Below are positions 50,986 to 64,000 of a stretch of 64,000 bases of DNA, piece after piece. The position numbers were made by a program, and so were the translations under genes. The stretch's first letter is position 1, and each line of letters opens with the position of its first letter. The DNA is from Augochlora pura (lineage: Eukaryota > Arthropoda > Insecta > Hymenoptera > Halictidae). The notes under the pieces are model-generated. The model was not told the DNA's origin, made no database searches, and saw nothing but the letters and a program-made list of their open reading frames with translations. Where the stretch lies: NCBI RefSeq assembly GCF_028453695.1, contig NC_135775.1:26694545-26758544 (forward strand). Direction: 5' to 3'.

Positions 50986-51808
50986 ATGGCTGCACAAACA
51001 AAGAAGGAATCGTCGAAACAACGATATCAAGCGAACGCGCGCGAAAGGGACCGCACTCATAGGTGAACATCATTTTTTCCTTTTTTCTTTAATTGTCTCA
51101 TACGCTGCTCGAAATTGCGACAAAACGATAAATAAGCCCGTCGATTTCTGATGTTCGGTCGTCTTGTCGCCGATTTCCAGCCAGCGAATCTACACGATAT
51201 TGTGAAAGAAAAAATTGTAAATACCCTTTTGGAATGTAAGGAGCGCGAACAACACTGAAGAAAAGCAATCTATCCTGTGCAGTGTAAACACGGCGTTTAG
51301 CGCGCTGAGAACGTTGATACCGACGGAACCAGCGGATAGGAAATTATCGAAAATCGAGACTTTAAGATTAGCCAGCAGTTACATAAGTCACTTGGGGGCC
51401 GTCCTCGTCGCAGGGCCCATAAATCAGCAACCCTGTTTACGTATGTGCGATGATGGTAACGGTGTCTTCGGGGCAAACCATTGGCCCGATTCGCAAACAA
51501 GGCCACAGCTTTGTACTTTTTGCCTCTCCATACACAAAAAATACGTAAGTACAATTTTCAGGAGACGAACAATCTCGAGATCGTATACTGATAATTGGAC
51601 CAATGAGAGTTACTATTACGAGTCGCATATCGTATTGTTTACTTACGGTTTATCGTTGACCTGACATTACAAATTTATTCTTCCTTTTCAGAACTTGAAC
51701 GTTACCTCGAAAGTCATTTCAGATTATCACAATCACGAGGAGTCGTTGTACGCTGTTCCTGCTACAAATTCAATTTCGCCGACGTATCTTGATTTCACCG
51801 ATCTATAA
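50986..51808 (+). CDS. Paraxis/Scleraxis-family bHLH transcription factor
   Basis: Three exons close in phase, 50986-51062, 51283-51544 and 51692-51808, for 151 residues. The basic region QRYQANARERDRTHSVN carries the family's NARERDRT. It runs into helix 1 and the loop (TAFSALRTLIPTEPADRK) and helix 2 (LSKIETLRLASSYISHLG), a full bHLH covering about residues 10-65. It is split between two exons after the basic region, as in relatives. Downstream, CTFCLSIHKKY matches a short conserved motif of vertebrate TCF15/Scleraxis. Such factors bind E-boxes as heterodimers with Daughterless/E proteins and control mesoderm, muscle or tendon fates. The closest Drosophila relative is probably CG33557. An in-frame stop lies just before the chosen ATG, so a longer N-terminus would need another exon. 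Confidence 0.87.
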
Positions 51809-51891
51809 ACGTTCCTTGCTCATTTGTTGATGTTTACTACTATCATTATCATTACTATTATTATCATCATCATTATTATTATTACTACTAC

Positions 51892-51923
<32 letters not shown>

Positions 51924-53536
51924 GTAACGTACTGCATATTTCACATTTGTACATATTTACGTCTAATACATTACATATACATAGGCATAAAAATCAAGTA
52001 GTGTATAGATATGATTGAGTTTAATAAATGTTACATCGGTACATATGTACTTAAATATGGCTACATATTTATAAATGGTGCAATCGTCGCGCCGGTTTGT
52101 CTTTCGTCATTTTTCTCGTAACATTTGAACGTCGGATGTGTAAAATTATGCTGGTACAACCGTGCTCAAAATAACGTCAATACGTCGTGTTTTCTCGAAT
52201 CATCCGCGAAGAAATACAGAAAACCGATTCTTCTGAATTATCGATGGTATTTATCAAAGGGATTCGGAGTCGATAAGAAAGATCGTTTGGCCGCGGTATC
52301 GATACGAGAACGGCTACGGACGCGCTGCAGCGATCGTTGTAGTGTGGCGGTGAATGTTTCAGTCTTTCGAAGTCAACAATGCTGTGAGGAAGCTCGTTTT
52401 CGTTTTTCTCCCCGTTCTCGTTTCTCGTTAGAATTTCAGTGTTTTTATTTGGTTAACCGGTTACTCGATTATTCATTGCGCGGTAAGTAGCTCGTAAGAA
52501 TAAAACCGATGGTTTCGACGAAGATGTTGAAAGGATTTCTCCGAAACTTTCTATAATTGGAATTAGGTAAGCTTCAACGAACAACAAAAAAAAAAAAGAA
52601 AGAGATTTACATTTGCCATGCGAGCCATAGTAACCACGGTCAATCAACGCCATTATGCCAAAACCGAATTCCTCTTCGTACAGATACATGTATATATCTT
52701 TTGAGCGTGCTTTCGATCTACCGAGTTTGAAATGCGTGCGATGGAGTCGAATCATAGGATAGAATAGAATAGAGTAGAATAGAATAGAATATAGTAGTAG
52801 ACTAGACTAAACTTAAACTGCGATACAATAATTGGGTAGCAATAATTTGAACTACGCGACTATCAAGATATCGACGCATTGCGAAGGTAACATTTAGAGA
52901 TATAGAGCCCATACGACTCGAGTCTGTAGATTCTGTTTTTTCAACGACACGTAGAAATCGAACGAAGCTAGTCTATTTCGCTTAAACTGTATTCGAACAT
53001 CGGAGAAAGATTGAAGAAAGGTTGCAGGAGGATTCGAATATCATTCCGCGCTCGGGAAAGTTTAATGTTACCAATATTTCTGTTATCGTTTCTGGTCCGT
53101 TTAAAACGTTCAATCTCGATAAGAGGCACGTTCGTATCGTTGTTCTCGTTTTCTATCGCGCAGGGAATAAGCTCTCCTGCTTGCCACTGTAAGCCGTGGA
53201 AAATGTTGAATTAAGCCGTTCTGCCCGTTCGCGGAGTTGAAAGTCAAAAGCGTGGATTCGCGGAACACCGTGGATCGAAAATTTCAAATCAGGAAAATTA
53301 GCGCCCTGAACGGCGGCTATCACCGCCATCTTGTAAAAGTGTCTCTGTAGTGTTTGAAGGTTTAGCGAGAAGGAACAGCAGCTTCGCCGGAGGCTGGAAG
53401 TCTTTTTGAAGTGGTTGCAACGGTCCTTGGCAGTCCCTGGGCACCCAGGTGACCTCGTGCGAGGCCAGGGTACCTTCAAGCTGCTAGGACAACCTCACGG
53501 CCATTAAACACGTTCACACGCCCGACTCTTGCGAAG
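51809..53536. other. Spacer between the bHLH gene and boule
   Basis: It contains an (ATT)n tract at about 51843-51921 and an (AGAAT)n-type tract at about 52756-52800. The last few hundred bases are the likely boule 5' UTR and promoter. No gene is supported. Confidence 0.45.
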
Positions 53537-56500
53537 ATGGTGAGCACTCTTTCGTTAACAACCAACATTTTCATCGTATATAACCCTCGAATCAGTCTAT
53601 TTCTTTTTCACTTGGAATTGCTCGCTCGAATTGACGCGAGCTTCCCCACGATCTATATCGACCTACAAAACACGTTGTCTGAACAAAACAACATACACAA
53701 ACATTTAACCTGCATTTACCATAAATGCTGCGAATATTACTATCGAACAGACAACTCCCGACTGTCAATATCTTCGTTGGGTTGCCGAATATATGGTCGC
53801 TATTACTTGTTTAATAAACACCTATACTATTCAACAGATACTATTAGACACGTAAATAGTCTTTTTGTCAAATAAATAGCGGATTTGAAACTTGCACTCG
53901 ATGTTGCCACGAAATTTCGTGTGTTCTTGCAGCCTATATAAAAGTGATTCTATCTTAGAGTTTGAAAGCTGACGCATTGTATACCATAATAAAAGAACAA
54001 TATCTAGAAAGCATACAAAAGTTGGAAAATACATGGATTACTCGTTTGTGTTTCGTCATTTTAGAGTTCAGCATCAACGGGTGGAACCGAGGGGTCTAGT
54101 CCAGCCTCTAGCCCTGCCTCGGCTACGAGTCTCACAATGGCTGCGCCAAAGTATGGTACATTAGTACCTAATCGTATCTTTGTCGGGGGCATTTCTGCTA
54201 ATACCAGTGCCGAAGAACTGACTCAACTATTTTCCTCTTATGGTAACGTGAAAGCTACAAAGATAATCGCAGACCGTGCCGGTGTTTCAAAAGGTTATGG
54301 ATTTGTTACGTTTGAAACTGAAGAAGAAGCCAAGAGACTTCAAAGAGAAGTATGTTTAGTGCTCCATGTTTGCCAATACATATGTTACCTGTATCAATTT
54401 TCATTTGTTTTAATCGTAGCCCGAATGCATCATCTTGAGAGAAAGGAAACTAAATATTGCACCAGCGATCAAAAAGCAACCCTTCAACAGGTCTTTCGAT
54501 GGTGGCTCTGGATCTCCACCTTCTGTGCCTACTAGCCCTTACTATTATCCAAATGGTCTGTAGAAATTTATTTTAAAATTTCATTTGATTACTATTTGTT
54601 GGGTCTGTGCGGCACGTATGACACATTCCTGTTCAGGTATGGGGTTATATCAAAACGGAATGTATTGCAACACGATGGCTGCAGCCCCAACGACACCGAT
54701 TGCTCCGCCGACTGATCCAGCAACAATCTATCAAACCACAGGAGTGTTTGGTGAGTATATCCAAAAGACAATCATAGTCGTAAAGTTGGTAATTAGCGAT
54801 CCGAGTGTTGTCCTAAAAATGAAAATCTGAACGATTAGGACCTCAAGCCGCTGGTCACCAAACTTTTGCGCCTGTGATGTATCCGTGTCCTGCACCATCT
54901 CTCTATATGCCACAGCAGTACCCATATTCGCCTATGCCGGTGAGTAAAGTACACGACACAGTGGATTTTATGGATTTCTTTCTACGATATTCCCGATATT
55001 TATCTTGGGTCCTATATACATCAATCATAATGTGTACCATATCAATTGTCTATGTTTATGGGTATAGCTTGTATTTTTTATTAAACGGTCACACGGTTGC
55101 GGTTTGACAGACAAATGGTTTGATGGGAGAAGCCATACCACCGGCGTTTCTACCCAACCCTCAGCAAATGCCTACTTACGTCCTTCTCGACGCTATACAG
55201 TATTGAGGTCTAAAGGTACATGGTCTATGCTAAACGACTAGCATGCAACGACTAGCACTCATCCCTGTGCGTTTTCTTTCTCAATCTTTTGCATGGCCTA
55301 TCGACTATGACGCATGCACACTAGATTCTTCTTCACGATTCATTATTATTGTTATTCCACTATATTATATGATGTTACGTTATAACAAGTTACATTATGT
55401 TACATTTACATTACATTACATTACATTGCATTACATTGTACTGTATCGTATCATCTCACGTATGTGTTTTATGCACAAGTTTTTCCACACATTACACGAT
55501 CCGTCTATTCGTCGAGCACGTGTCTCTCATGCTTGTCTCGATAACGATAATTCAACTACCGAATGCTTATACAATGACTATTGTCATCGATAGTTTAGTT
55601 TCCTTTGACTCGACGGCGTGTTGGTTACTCTTTTCATTCTCTACGTCTCTTGTGTCACCGTTTCTGACATTTTTTATGCGCAAGCACTGCGAAATAGCGT
55701 ATTCGTTGCACAATTAATTGCCGGTATTTCCAGATAGACCGCGATCGATGATTCTGCGTGTGGTAAAGAATCTTACAACAAAGCGCGTCTCTGCTTCATG
55801 CTATCTTAGACACGCGCGATACAGATTAGCTAATCGCGTGGAGGTAAAATATTCGTTCGTATCAAAGAGTTTTCATGGCATGTACAGTGATCTTGGTACT
55901 CGATAATGATAACGATATCGAATTATCGAAGGATCCTTTGGAAGGAGAGGAAAATTTTCTCTTTCTCCCGCGAAGAGAAAAAGAAGGAGACTGTGTCTGT
56001 TGCCTTTATTCATAAGTTAAAGTCGATTGGTAACGATTAAACGTTAAGCTTCATTTATTCGGTCAAGATGTTCTAAGATGGCATAGAAATAAATGGGTGA
56101 CGGTCGAATTTCGGTTTTCTGTACAGTACGAGACGTATTATCCAGGGGCAGCAACAGCCGGAGCTTCACCATACTTGTATCCTAGCAGCCACTCGCAGAG
56201 CAACACAAACGCCAACAACAGCAATTCTGGAAACGGAAACAATGGAACGGCGGGGGCGACTAGTCCTCAGACAGGGCCTCCGCCCGCGCCACTTCCTTCT
56301 CTACCTCCACCAGCAGCCACACATTTTTATCCCGCTGCCCCACCGCCGCACCATCATCATCCGCCGGTACCAGCTGGTCCACCTCAGACACAGGTCGATC
56401 ATGTCTACTATCCGTTTCCAACCGGAACTCACCCTCCGCCACCACCGCATGCAGCTATGGGACTGGCTGAACAGCAGCTGGTGCTCTATCCAGCAGATGC

Positions 56501-58051
56501 TTCGTTCCAGCAAACATCATCATCCGATGGTCAGACTGCTCCACAAGAGGTGAGTCGACGATTCGTTATTGTAACAGTCACTATAATAGCGGTAGTTGTC
56601 ATCGTTGACTCTCTTGATATCGCACTCATTCGGAGCCGATCAAATCAAGTCGAATCGAATCAAATCAAAACGAATAGAACCAAGTTAAACCGAATTTTCG
56701 AAGGCTACGAGAAACCGCTCGTTGACAAAATTATCATCTGTGAACTAAATCGTAGGATTCTCCTTCAACGTCGAGCCACTCTGAGCAACAGCACAGTGAC
56801 ACAACACAAGCTGCTGCGGGTTCGTCCGCGCCAATGGTGTCCTTGATGCCCGTGAAATTCCCCGTGTCTGGACGTTATACGAATTATCATTCGATCGCGA
56901 TACACAGCACGAACTTGTACAATTCGCAGTCATGCTTGAACGAGACCGAGGACTGCGCCGGGAATCGAATGCATTGTAGGACTATCGTCTACCACCCGAC
57001 GACGGTTTACATTCCTCACGCGCACGCCACAACTCCGTATCACAATGCTTCGGTGGCCGGCGTCGCGGCCGGTGCCAGCTTGCTACCGACTCCGACTGCG
57101 GCCACGGGTCCAAGCTCCTCCGTGTCTCAGCAGATCTTCGACTCGTCGGCCAAACCTCAGAATTACAATTCAAGGGAATATTCAAAATCAGGGCCCGCGA
57201 ACGGACAGAACAGTTGTTACTCGAAAGGTGGTCACGGAAACGCGTTGTCGTCTCACCAACCATCGTTTGCGAATAAGTCGCATGTGACGAACTCGCAGTT
57301 GTACAAGCACGTGAACGTGGACAGTAGTTACAATAAGTACCCGTCGTCCGCGATGGGTTCGCGGTTCTCTATGCAATACAATCACCGAAGGACGGTAGCT
57401 TCGGCAGCAACGACAGCTGTTGCCGGTGGTTCTTCAACGGTTCAGACTTCTCCGGGTTGCTTCGTAGCATCGCGATCCGACACCTATAGTCCCCAGAGGT
57501 CCGGGAACGTCGGTGGTTTCGCGTCGAACCCGCCACCTCCTCAATCCTACAACGCCGGTTATACGAGTTCCTCGCAGTCGAAAATGTTTGTTGCGTCCGG
57601 TCAAGCTTTTTCAAACGAGTACGCCAACGGTCGCAGGAATCATTTGAACGATCAGTACGCGGACAACGCGATTAAATTGAACACCTATTCGAGTCGTAAG
57701 AACGCGGTTAACGCGTATCGTAACAGTGGGCAAACGTCGGAGGCGGTCGTTGGTGGTGGCTCGAACAGTCGATCATCCACTGAAAATTATAGCACGAGCC
57801 TCGAGGCTGAAACGGGAGGTAGCAACGGTTCGCAGGCTACTCAAACTGTGCAATGTGTACAAAGTACCGTGGAAAATAATAGCAATTCGGAGAAGCCTGA
57901 CAGTCCACCGCCAGCACCCTATTCGCCCATGACACGACCGCTCCCAACTTTATCACCACCCACCTCCCAGGTTCCGTTGTACCCTCCGACGCAAAACCGT
58001 TATCAGCCATCCCTAGTCCCGTCCCAGCATCACCATCAACAGCAACCGCAG

Positions 58052-58085
<34 letters not shown>

Positions 58086-58414
58086 AGTCGAGTCAACAGC
58101 AGCGTCGGTACACCATCGCTCCTACTACTCTGTCAACAACCGGTCGAAAGTCGGCCGAGAAATATTCGAGCTCTGGCTCGACTCAAAACAGCGGGGTTCT
58201 GAGACAGAGCAAGTACAAGGTGAACGGGATCATGCAGACGGGCAACAAAGTATCTGAAGACAGCCTGGGTGGTGCTGGCGACGCTCCTCCTGGTGTTGGT
58301 AGAATGCCCATCACCCCGCCGGGCACTCCGAGAACTCTTCCGGCTCATTCCACCGTCGCCGATCAGACTCAGCTGAGCGACACGTGCCATCAGATGCAGG
58401 CTCTGAGCCTTTGA
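53537..58414 (+). CDS. bol: Boule, DAZ-family RNA-binding protein
   Basis: Coding exons 53537-53539 (ATG only, then GTGAGC), 54065-54349, 54420-54555, 54637-54750, 54839-54939, 56127-56549 and 56756-58414 close in phase to 906 residues. A Ser/Ala/Thr-rich start leads to one RRM (about residues 32-115) with RNP2 IFVGGI and RNP1 KGYGFVTF. A conserved RERKLNIAPAIKKQ follows, as in Boule/DAZL, then Tyr/Pro-rich sequence with PYYYPNG and YETYYPG. The long C-terminal exon is Ser/Pro/Gln-rich with a poly-Q run near 58060. DAZ-family proteins bind U-rich 3' UTRs and promote translation of germline mRNAs, including meiotic cell-cycle messages. Human BOLL and fly Boule are under 300 residues, so the roughly 550-residue last exon is a large extension. 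An alternative exon at 55111-55206 carries a stop and would end the protein early. Confidence 0.9.
55111..55206 (+). CDS. bol: Candidate alternative terminal exon of boule
   Basis: After a TTTGACAG acceptor, 32 codons (TNGLMGEAIPPAFLPNPQQM and so on) run in the phase left by exon 54839-54939 and end at TGA. Using it would give a protein of about 245 residues, the normal Boule size. Its composition matches the gene's Pro/Gln-rich style. It is skipped in the long model, which splices 54939 to 56127. Confidence 0.55.
   Translation, partial: TNGLMGEAIPPAFLPNPQQMPTYVLLDAIQY
55362..55440 (+). repeat. (TTACA)n repeat
   Basis: An imperfect pentanucleotide tract (ACATTACATTACATTACA and variants) in a boule intron. 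Confidence 0.8.
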
Positions 58415-61400
58415 GCCTCCGAGTCTCTGAGCCTAGTTTCGCATAGCGCTCTCACCTGTGTCCTTCGAATTCTTTGTTTCTCTTTTCTTTCTCTTCTCTT
58501 CTCTCTTCTCTTCTCTTTTCTTTTATTTGACTTCATTTCCGTTTTTCATCAATCCCGTTTTCGTCGATGTCATCTTTTCTCACGGTTCTCGAATACACGG
58601 ACCACACGTGTCCCCTTCAATTTCAAATTGTCGTTCGTTCGAAGGCGGACAAACGTTAACACTGCATTAGCCCCCTTGTAAAGAAGAGAGAAATCGAAAT
58701 TTCCTCTTGTGATCTCAATCCCCCAATGCAAGAAAAAGAGAAAAATGGCAAGTGAACTAGAAATGATCGAACTTGTAAATTATTAATCCTTCGATAAATC
58801 GTCAACCATACTAAATTGTTAAGCATTTATAAATGAATATGAATGAATATATATAAAACACCCGCGCGAACATACACACTATTTATACATGTATATCGTG
58901 TACATACGCATGAAATTCAAAGATTATTACGTTGGATATTACAAATTGTATATGGGAAAGACATTTGTTGGTAAATGAACGAATAAGAAACATAGGAAAT
59001 TCAAAGTCAGATCCGTTAATTCTTGCAATAAATGAATGTTTACGATATACATAAATATATGTATACATACGTAGGTACGTATGTATATGCATATATAAAA
59101 AAAACATGTGAGCGGGTGTATGTGCGCGCGCGCGCCTTAGGCAGTATGGGGAGAGAGAGAGGGGGGGGGGTGGAGATTACAGAGTAGCTATATTTTGTGT
59201 GCGTGCGCGCGTGTGTGTGTGCGTATAGGTGGTTGGGTAAGGGAGTGTGATTGTTTACGTGTCCTTGGTAGATACTATAGATACGCTACGTTACTTAAAT
59301 CTATGTCATATGCAGTATTTGACGTTTAAGCGCGATAGGCTCGGCAAACCATGAATCTCACGAGCAAGGCTAGAGTAGGATAGATGTGGATATACAGACG
59401 AAGAAGAATACGAGACGATTAAGATGATGAAAAAAGATTCATACAAATAATAGAACAAAGGAAGAATAGAAAAAACCAAAACAAATAACGTTGTTATCGT
59501 ACAAACGCGAGCGATTTGTTATGTGTTCAAAGATAAACAAAAAAAAAACGTAAAAGAAAAATACAAGTAAAAGAAAGAAAAAATACGCGGAAGAGAAATA
59601 GGGAGGCAGAATGTAGTTGAGTTTCGTAAAACGGTTGCTCAAGGCACTGCCACGTCTCTCATTTTTTATTTTTTACCTGAAACATGGATGCACGTCGGAG
59701 TACTTATAGTTTTTTCGTTATTTTTTCTTTTTCTATTTTTTTGTCCTATTTTTTTTCTTTTTGAAATTAGAGTAACCGTGAACTATGATGTATTCTCACG
59801 CATTTCTCACAATGGTAGCGGTCATGAAGTTATTGTTCTACTCCCCGCCCCATACTCTCTCACACACCTTCTTTGTTCTTTTCTCACGAAAAATTTTCCG
59901 CGCAAAAGATTTGAGATGATCGTAAAAATAGCTGTTAAACGTAACGTTGAACATTGAAAGAAAAAAAAAGCAAAAACACGGTAGGGAGAAAACACGAAAA
60001 AACGGATGCCCCATACCTAACGAATACGATAAAAAAAAAGAAGACGAAGAAGAAGTATATGTAATAATGAATTAAACAAAAAAAAATGTGTCGGCTGTGA
60101 GCTTCCAAGCAAATAACAATAATTAAATTATTATAATATAAAAGAAGTTAAATAATATTCTACCTAATTGTTACGATGGTGAATTTCTTTTATCTATAAC
60201 GAGAAATTTGTTATCTCATATCTCGCATATTGTAGCTATTATTGTCTATTTAAACGAAAGGGAGAAAAGACGACGAAAAAGACGTAAAGACAAAATGAAA
60301 AGACAGACATGCGTATAGCGATGAAAAATGGTAACGAAGGTTCGCGCGGCGTCGTTGAATAGCTGTTCTATTGTTCTTCTCGAAAGCTGACGACATATCC
60401 GCCGAACCCGGAAAATCGAGAAAAATATACGAGCGAGAAACTGAAAGAGACGGAACGAAAGGTATCTAGCGACGACGACAACTACGACGACGACGACGAC
60501 GACCACGAACAGAAAAAGATTATAGCACGAGAGAATATATTAATGAGGGTTGATAATACGTAGACCACCACGAACAAAGGCCTAGAACGGGTAGATTAAC
60601 TTAGTGAGTCGTCGAGACAAAACAAAAAACATACAAATTGATTTTATCGAGATAAGGAAAAAAGAGCAAGAGTGCCTTCTATTTGTTTTCGTGATTGTAC
60701 TGTTGAACATTTGTTGCGTTACGTTCCAAGAGCCTCTAATGTTGTTATAAGAAAAAAATGTTTGAAGAATGTTGTTCCTCTATTTATTTATTGATTTACG
60801 GGCTCCACGGCCCACCAGCACCCAGCGGATTATAAAGCGTGTGAAAGTAAGAAAGCAGTTTTTCGACGAGAATAGAATTCCGAATTCAAGAAACGAAGGG
60901 ATTTGAATAGTCTGGTCTAAGGGAAGAATGGAAAACGGAAAACCAAAATCCGTCTCTTCCGTTCCGGTTGGGAACAATGGGATAGAAAAGTGATTTTGAG
61001 CAGCTGAAAAGTTGAGCGGGAAAGTCGGTAGCAGAGATAAAGGTATAGGCCGTACTTTATATGGCAATAATTGAACTGCGTGACCCTCTTTTTCTCATTG
61101 TGATCGTTTTCCAACACGATTATTATATATTATGTATTACTGGACGCGGTGCGCGTTCATCGACGAAACAGTTGAACGAAAGAATGATAGGAAGAAAGAG
61201 CAGCTCGTTTCGGCACCTATTTCTATGTATGATACACGAAAGATATATATCTCAGCAATATGCATACATACTTACGTATACACATACATGAATACATATT
61301 ATAAACTGACGGGAAAATGTTTGAGAATAGAAGCGCAAAGTGTACCGAGTACAGGTATACATGTTTATGGAACGTGAATGTGAATGCGAATGGCGAGTGC

Positions 61401-63675
61401 GATAGCGTCAGAAAAGTGAATCTTAGACAAAAGAAACTCGTATTTCGATGTGCGTGTGTGCGAGTGCGAATTTGGATAGGTGGCTGTGATTATTGCGTGC
61501 AAGTTGTTCGAGCAACAACAACAAAAAAAAACCACAAAAAGATGGCATGGGTGACGTGAATAGATAATGCGTGTGTCGCTTGGGTGTGTTGATTCTCACT
61601 TGTTTTACACTCGCGCACACGCATCTTTTAAACACGTACACCGTATGAAGAACATGCATACTTACGTATATTAAATATAATGTAATGCTCTATATATATA
61701 TACATATACATATATCTATATATATAAATATATATATATACATATGTGTGTGTGTGTATAATATATGCATCTATGCGAAAAGAAGTGCGCGATTCTATGT
61801 TCAATTTGGTACTGGTTCAAACGAATTCTAGACAAGTACGTATTGAGAACGATCTCAAGATCTCGATTACGTTTATCATGCACGTACTAAATTCAATGTA
61901 GAATGGTGCGAATGCGATATAAAATAAATATATAAACTCTAAACTATAAATTATAAACTATAAAATATAAAGTATGAAATATAAAATAAAATATAATATA
62001 GTATAATATAAAATAATATAATATAGTATAATATAATATAAAATAATATATATACTTCGCAAAGTATATTATAATATAAAAGAAGAAGAAGGGGAGGAGT
62101 TTAAGATAGATATTAGCGGGTAAGAGTAGTTGAAATAGATATATAATTGATGTATATTATATATGGTGTGGAAGGTCTGCTTTTTTCCGATTGTAGATCG
62201 TTCGCATTATACAAAACTTGTAGGAATTTTCGTTCGAATTCTCGTTCCTTATTGATTTGTTTATATCTCTTTGAAACCTACAAAATTTATCACGATAGTC
62301 TGCCAAGCAAAACGTGATAATAATGGCCTAAACCGGAGAAGAAAATAGTAGCAGCAATCAGATAATAGAATTTATATTATTTTTTTCGTTTCTTTTCGAA
62401 CGAGAACACCGAACGATGCTCGACAATCTGAAAAGGCTCACCATCTAGAACACTGAAATTGATGTATTGAAAAGAAAAAAAACATAACTTATACAGAAAA
62501 TAACATGTAGGTTGTACGGCAAGAAACTATCCAAGTACTCAACGATAATAAAAACAAATATATTACGTATAAAAGAAGGCATATATTTAAAAAGAATAAA
62601 TAAAATCATCTGTGCATGAACATTATATAGATGGAAAAATGACATAGCAAAGAAAAGGTATATAAAGTAAAATTGAGTGTGAATCTCTCCTGCAAACACA
62701 TAATACACTTGCATACACCACACGCGCGCGCCCGCACACACATATGTGTGTGTGCGTGTGTGTGTGTAATAACTATAATAATAATAAAATCTCGTAAAGA
62801 TATGAAATATATTATGCTCCAATACTCATTTACTGTATTTGTGAATTTACCTTTCATTTTCATCCGTTTCCCAATATTGATGCTTTTTCATAACCCGCAG
62901 AAGTGGATGCGAGTTCACATAAATAAATTGAAAAAAAAGTCAAACCAATAAAAGGAAATGACTGTGAAATTAAAATCAGAACATTTCTCTGTCAAACAGA
63001 TTAAATACTTTATTGATTTGCTGATATCGCTTCAGCAATGTATGTTAACAATTACGCTCTATTATCGTATAGTCGCTTAGTCTTTTCATTTGTCGTTAAA
63101 CGAACGATGCTGTTTAAGGTAGTTGCATGAATACATAGTATTCTTGCACAATTTACCGTAAATACAGAAATTTAATTATCGAACTGGTTCGATGTACTAG
63201 AGTATAGATAAACAAAACCGATGTATAAATGGCACAATCTCTATCTCTCTTGCCATGTCGCGTGCCATATTCGTGAATAGAATATCACATAAAATTGAGC
63301 GGTTTTTCGCTCTTGTTCTTTCTCTCTCTCTCTCTCTCGCACTAAATGTCGTCTACTGCACTCTAATCGCGTATACTGCGTTCTCTAAGATCACATTATA
63401 GATTATTATAACCACTAATCATCACACTCGCCTCGAAAAAATATTTCCGACAAGAAGTACACATTTTTCCGTAACACATCATAATAAACGATAAAAAAAT
63501 TGTTGAGTCTTTAGTTGTTCTCGATATATTGAATAGTATTGTATAATATTTATTCCTAAGAATGAAAAATTGTCGATACTGCAGCTTAACAACTGATCGC
63601 AATACATGACTCGTATAACCTTGGCTATGGTCGCACGTTTGCAGGATCCACGATTCACGATTTAGAATTTGCAGT
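58415..63675. other. Boule 3' UTR and convergent spacer
   Basis: 5.3 kb without a supported gene. The first kilobases are probably boule 3' UTR (T-rich at 58480-58560, with many short A-rich runs). Simple repeats are frequent: GT/GC tract with a G run at 59120-59230, TA tracts at 61690-61760, ATAAA/TATAA sequence at 61915-62075 and CA/GT at 62700-62770. The stretch just below 63676 should be the 3' UTR of the Zyxin-family gene. Confidence 0.5.
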
Positions 63676-63928
63676 TCACAATTCTGTTGTCATATGTGAC
63701 GTTAATGCTTGGACGCGTGTCGCGTTGCAACTTTTACATAATACATGATCATCCAAAGGATAACAACCGCGTCCTTCGGAGTCTGAAGATAAAACTAACC
63801 CGCAGTCTTCACATTTGTAACACTGAATATGAAAACTACGATCGAGAGCCACGACTCTTACGGTTTCATCCTGGCCTGGTTCTGGCATTATTGGTAATTT
63901 GCATACGCAACAACGTGGCGCGAATTTC
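63676..63928 (-). CDS. Zyx: Zyxin/LPP/TRIP6-family LIM protein, last exon
   Basis: Terminal exon only: acceptor at 63928, stop at 63676, 84 codons. It encodes the third LIM domain of a zyxin-type protein: KFAPRCCVCKLPIMPEPG, then VALDRSFHIQCYKCEDCG and CYPLDDHVLCKSC. The eight zinc ligands (C-x2-C, H-x2-C, C-x2-C, C-x2-C) are present in order, with the insert typical of this family's last LIM. The C-terminus ends TTEL. Such proteins shuttle between focal adhesions or actin and the nucleus, and fly Zyx acts in Hippo signalling. The first two LIM domains and the proline-rich N-terminus lie beyond the window. LPP, TRIP6 and Zyxin cannot be separated from this exon alone. Confidence 0.85.
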
Positions 63929-64000
63929 CTGAAACATAAACGATAAGTATAAAACCTTATCTATATATTATCGCTGATGCTATAATTATTTTCATGTACT

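Noticed and set aside
52125..52490. 121-codon plus-strand open frame
   Set aside because: No domain, no splice partners and composition like intergenic DNA.
58883..63602. Numerous short frames on both strands
   Set aside because: They run through microsatellites and A/T-rich UTR-like sequence. None has a conserved motif.
1..64000. tRNA, rRNA and CRISPR features
   Set aside because: No paired A and B box with cloverleaf, no rRNA gene and no regular spacer-repeat array was seen.

Overview
This is a stretch of insect nuclear DNA. It is AT-rich, its genes are split by many GT-AG introns (often 60-400 bp), and all recognisable products are animal proteins. The gene set, the short introns and the low-copy repeat signatures suggest a hymenopteran (bee, wasp or ant); that placement is inference. 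A 100-N assembly gap lies at 22791-22890. Splice sites were chosen by eye so that reading phases close. Most genes close exactly from start to stop, but boundaries could still be a base or a nearby site out.

Layout. 1-3215 (-): BRAT1, 3' end outside the window. 5890-10317 (+): the Nramp metal transporter Malvolio, with a piggyBac-like MITE in one intron. 10.3-12.2 kb: repeat-bearing spacer. 12211-14306 (-): membrane-anchored histidine acid phosphatase. 15829-18391 (-): ACBD5-type acyl-CoA-binding peroxisome/ER tether. 19492-22468 (-): ribosomal protein L3, whose introns hold several snoRNA-like genes. 23723-31786 (-): MARF1 (NYN nuclease, two RRMs, about eight LOTUS modules). 34121-36271 (-): HROB-like recombination factor. 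36943-37745 (-): DJ-1/PARK7. 38.7-40.5 kb (-): unrecognised, partly broken coding-like blocks. 39732-48323 (+): RERE/Atrophin (Grunge). 50986-51808 (+): Paraxis/Scleraxis-family bHLH factor. 53537-58414 (+): Boule, unusually long. 63676-63928 (-): last exon of a Zyxin/LPP-family LIM protein whose remainder lies beyond the window.

The genes do not form one pathway. Several act in genome maintenance (BRAT1, HROB) and germline RNA control (MARF1, Boule). The most interesting signal is in RpL3. One intronic C/D-box snoRNA has a 13-nt guide matching the conserved 18S segment AAGGAAGGCAGCA, as expected for a SNORD83-like RNA, which in human is also hosted by RPL3. Another has two guides complementary to adjoining 18S segments. 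A third intron holds a textbook two-hairpin H/ACA RNA. Further intronic candidates are weaker.
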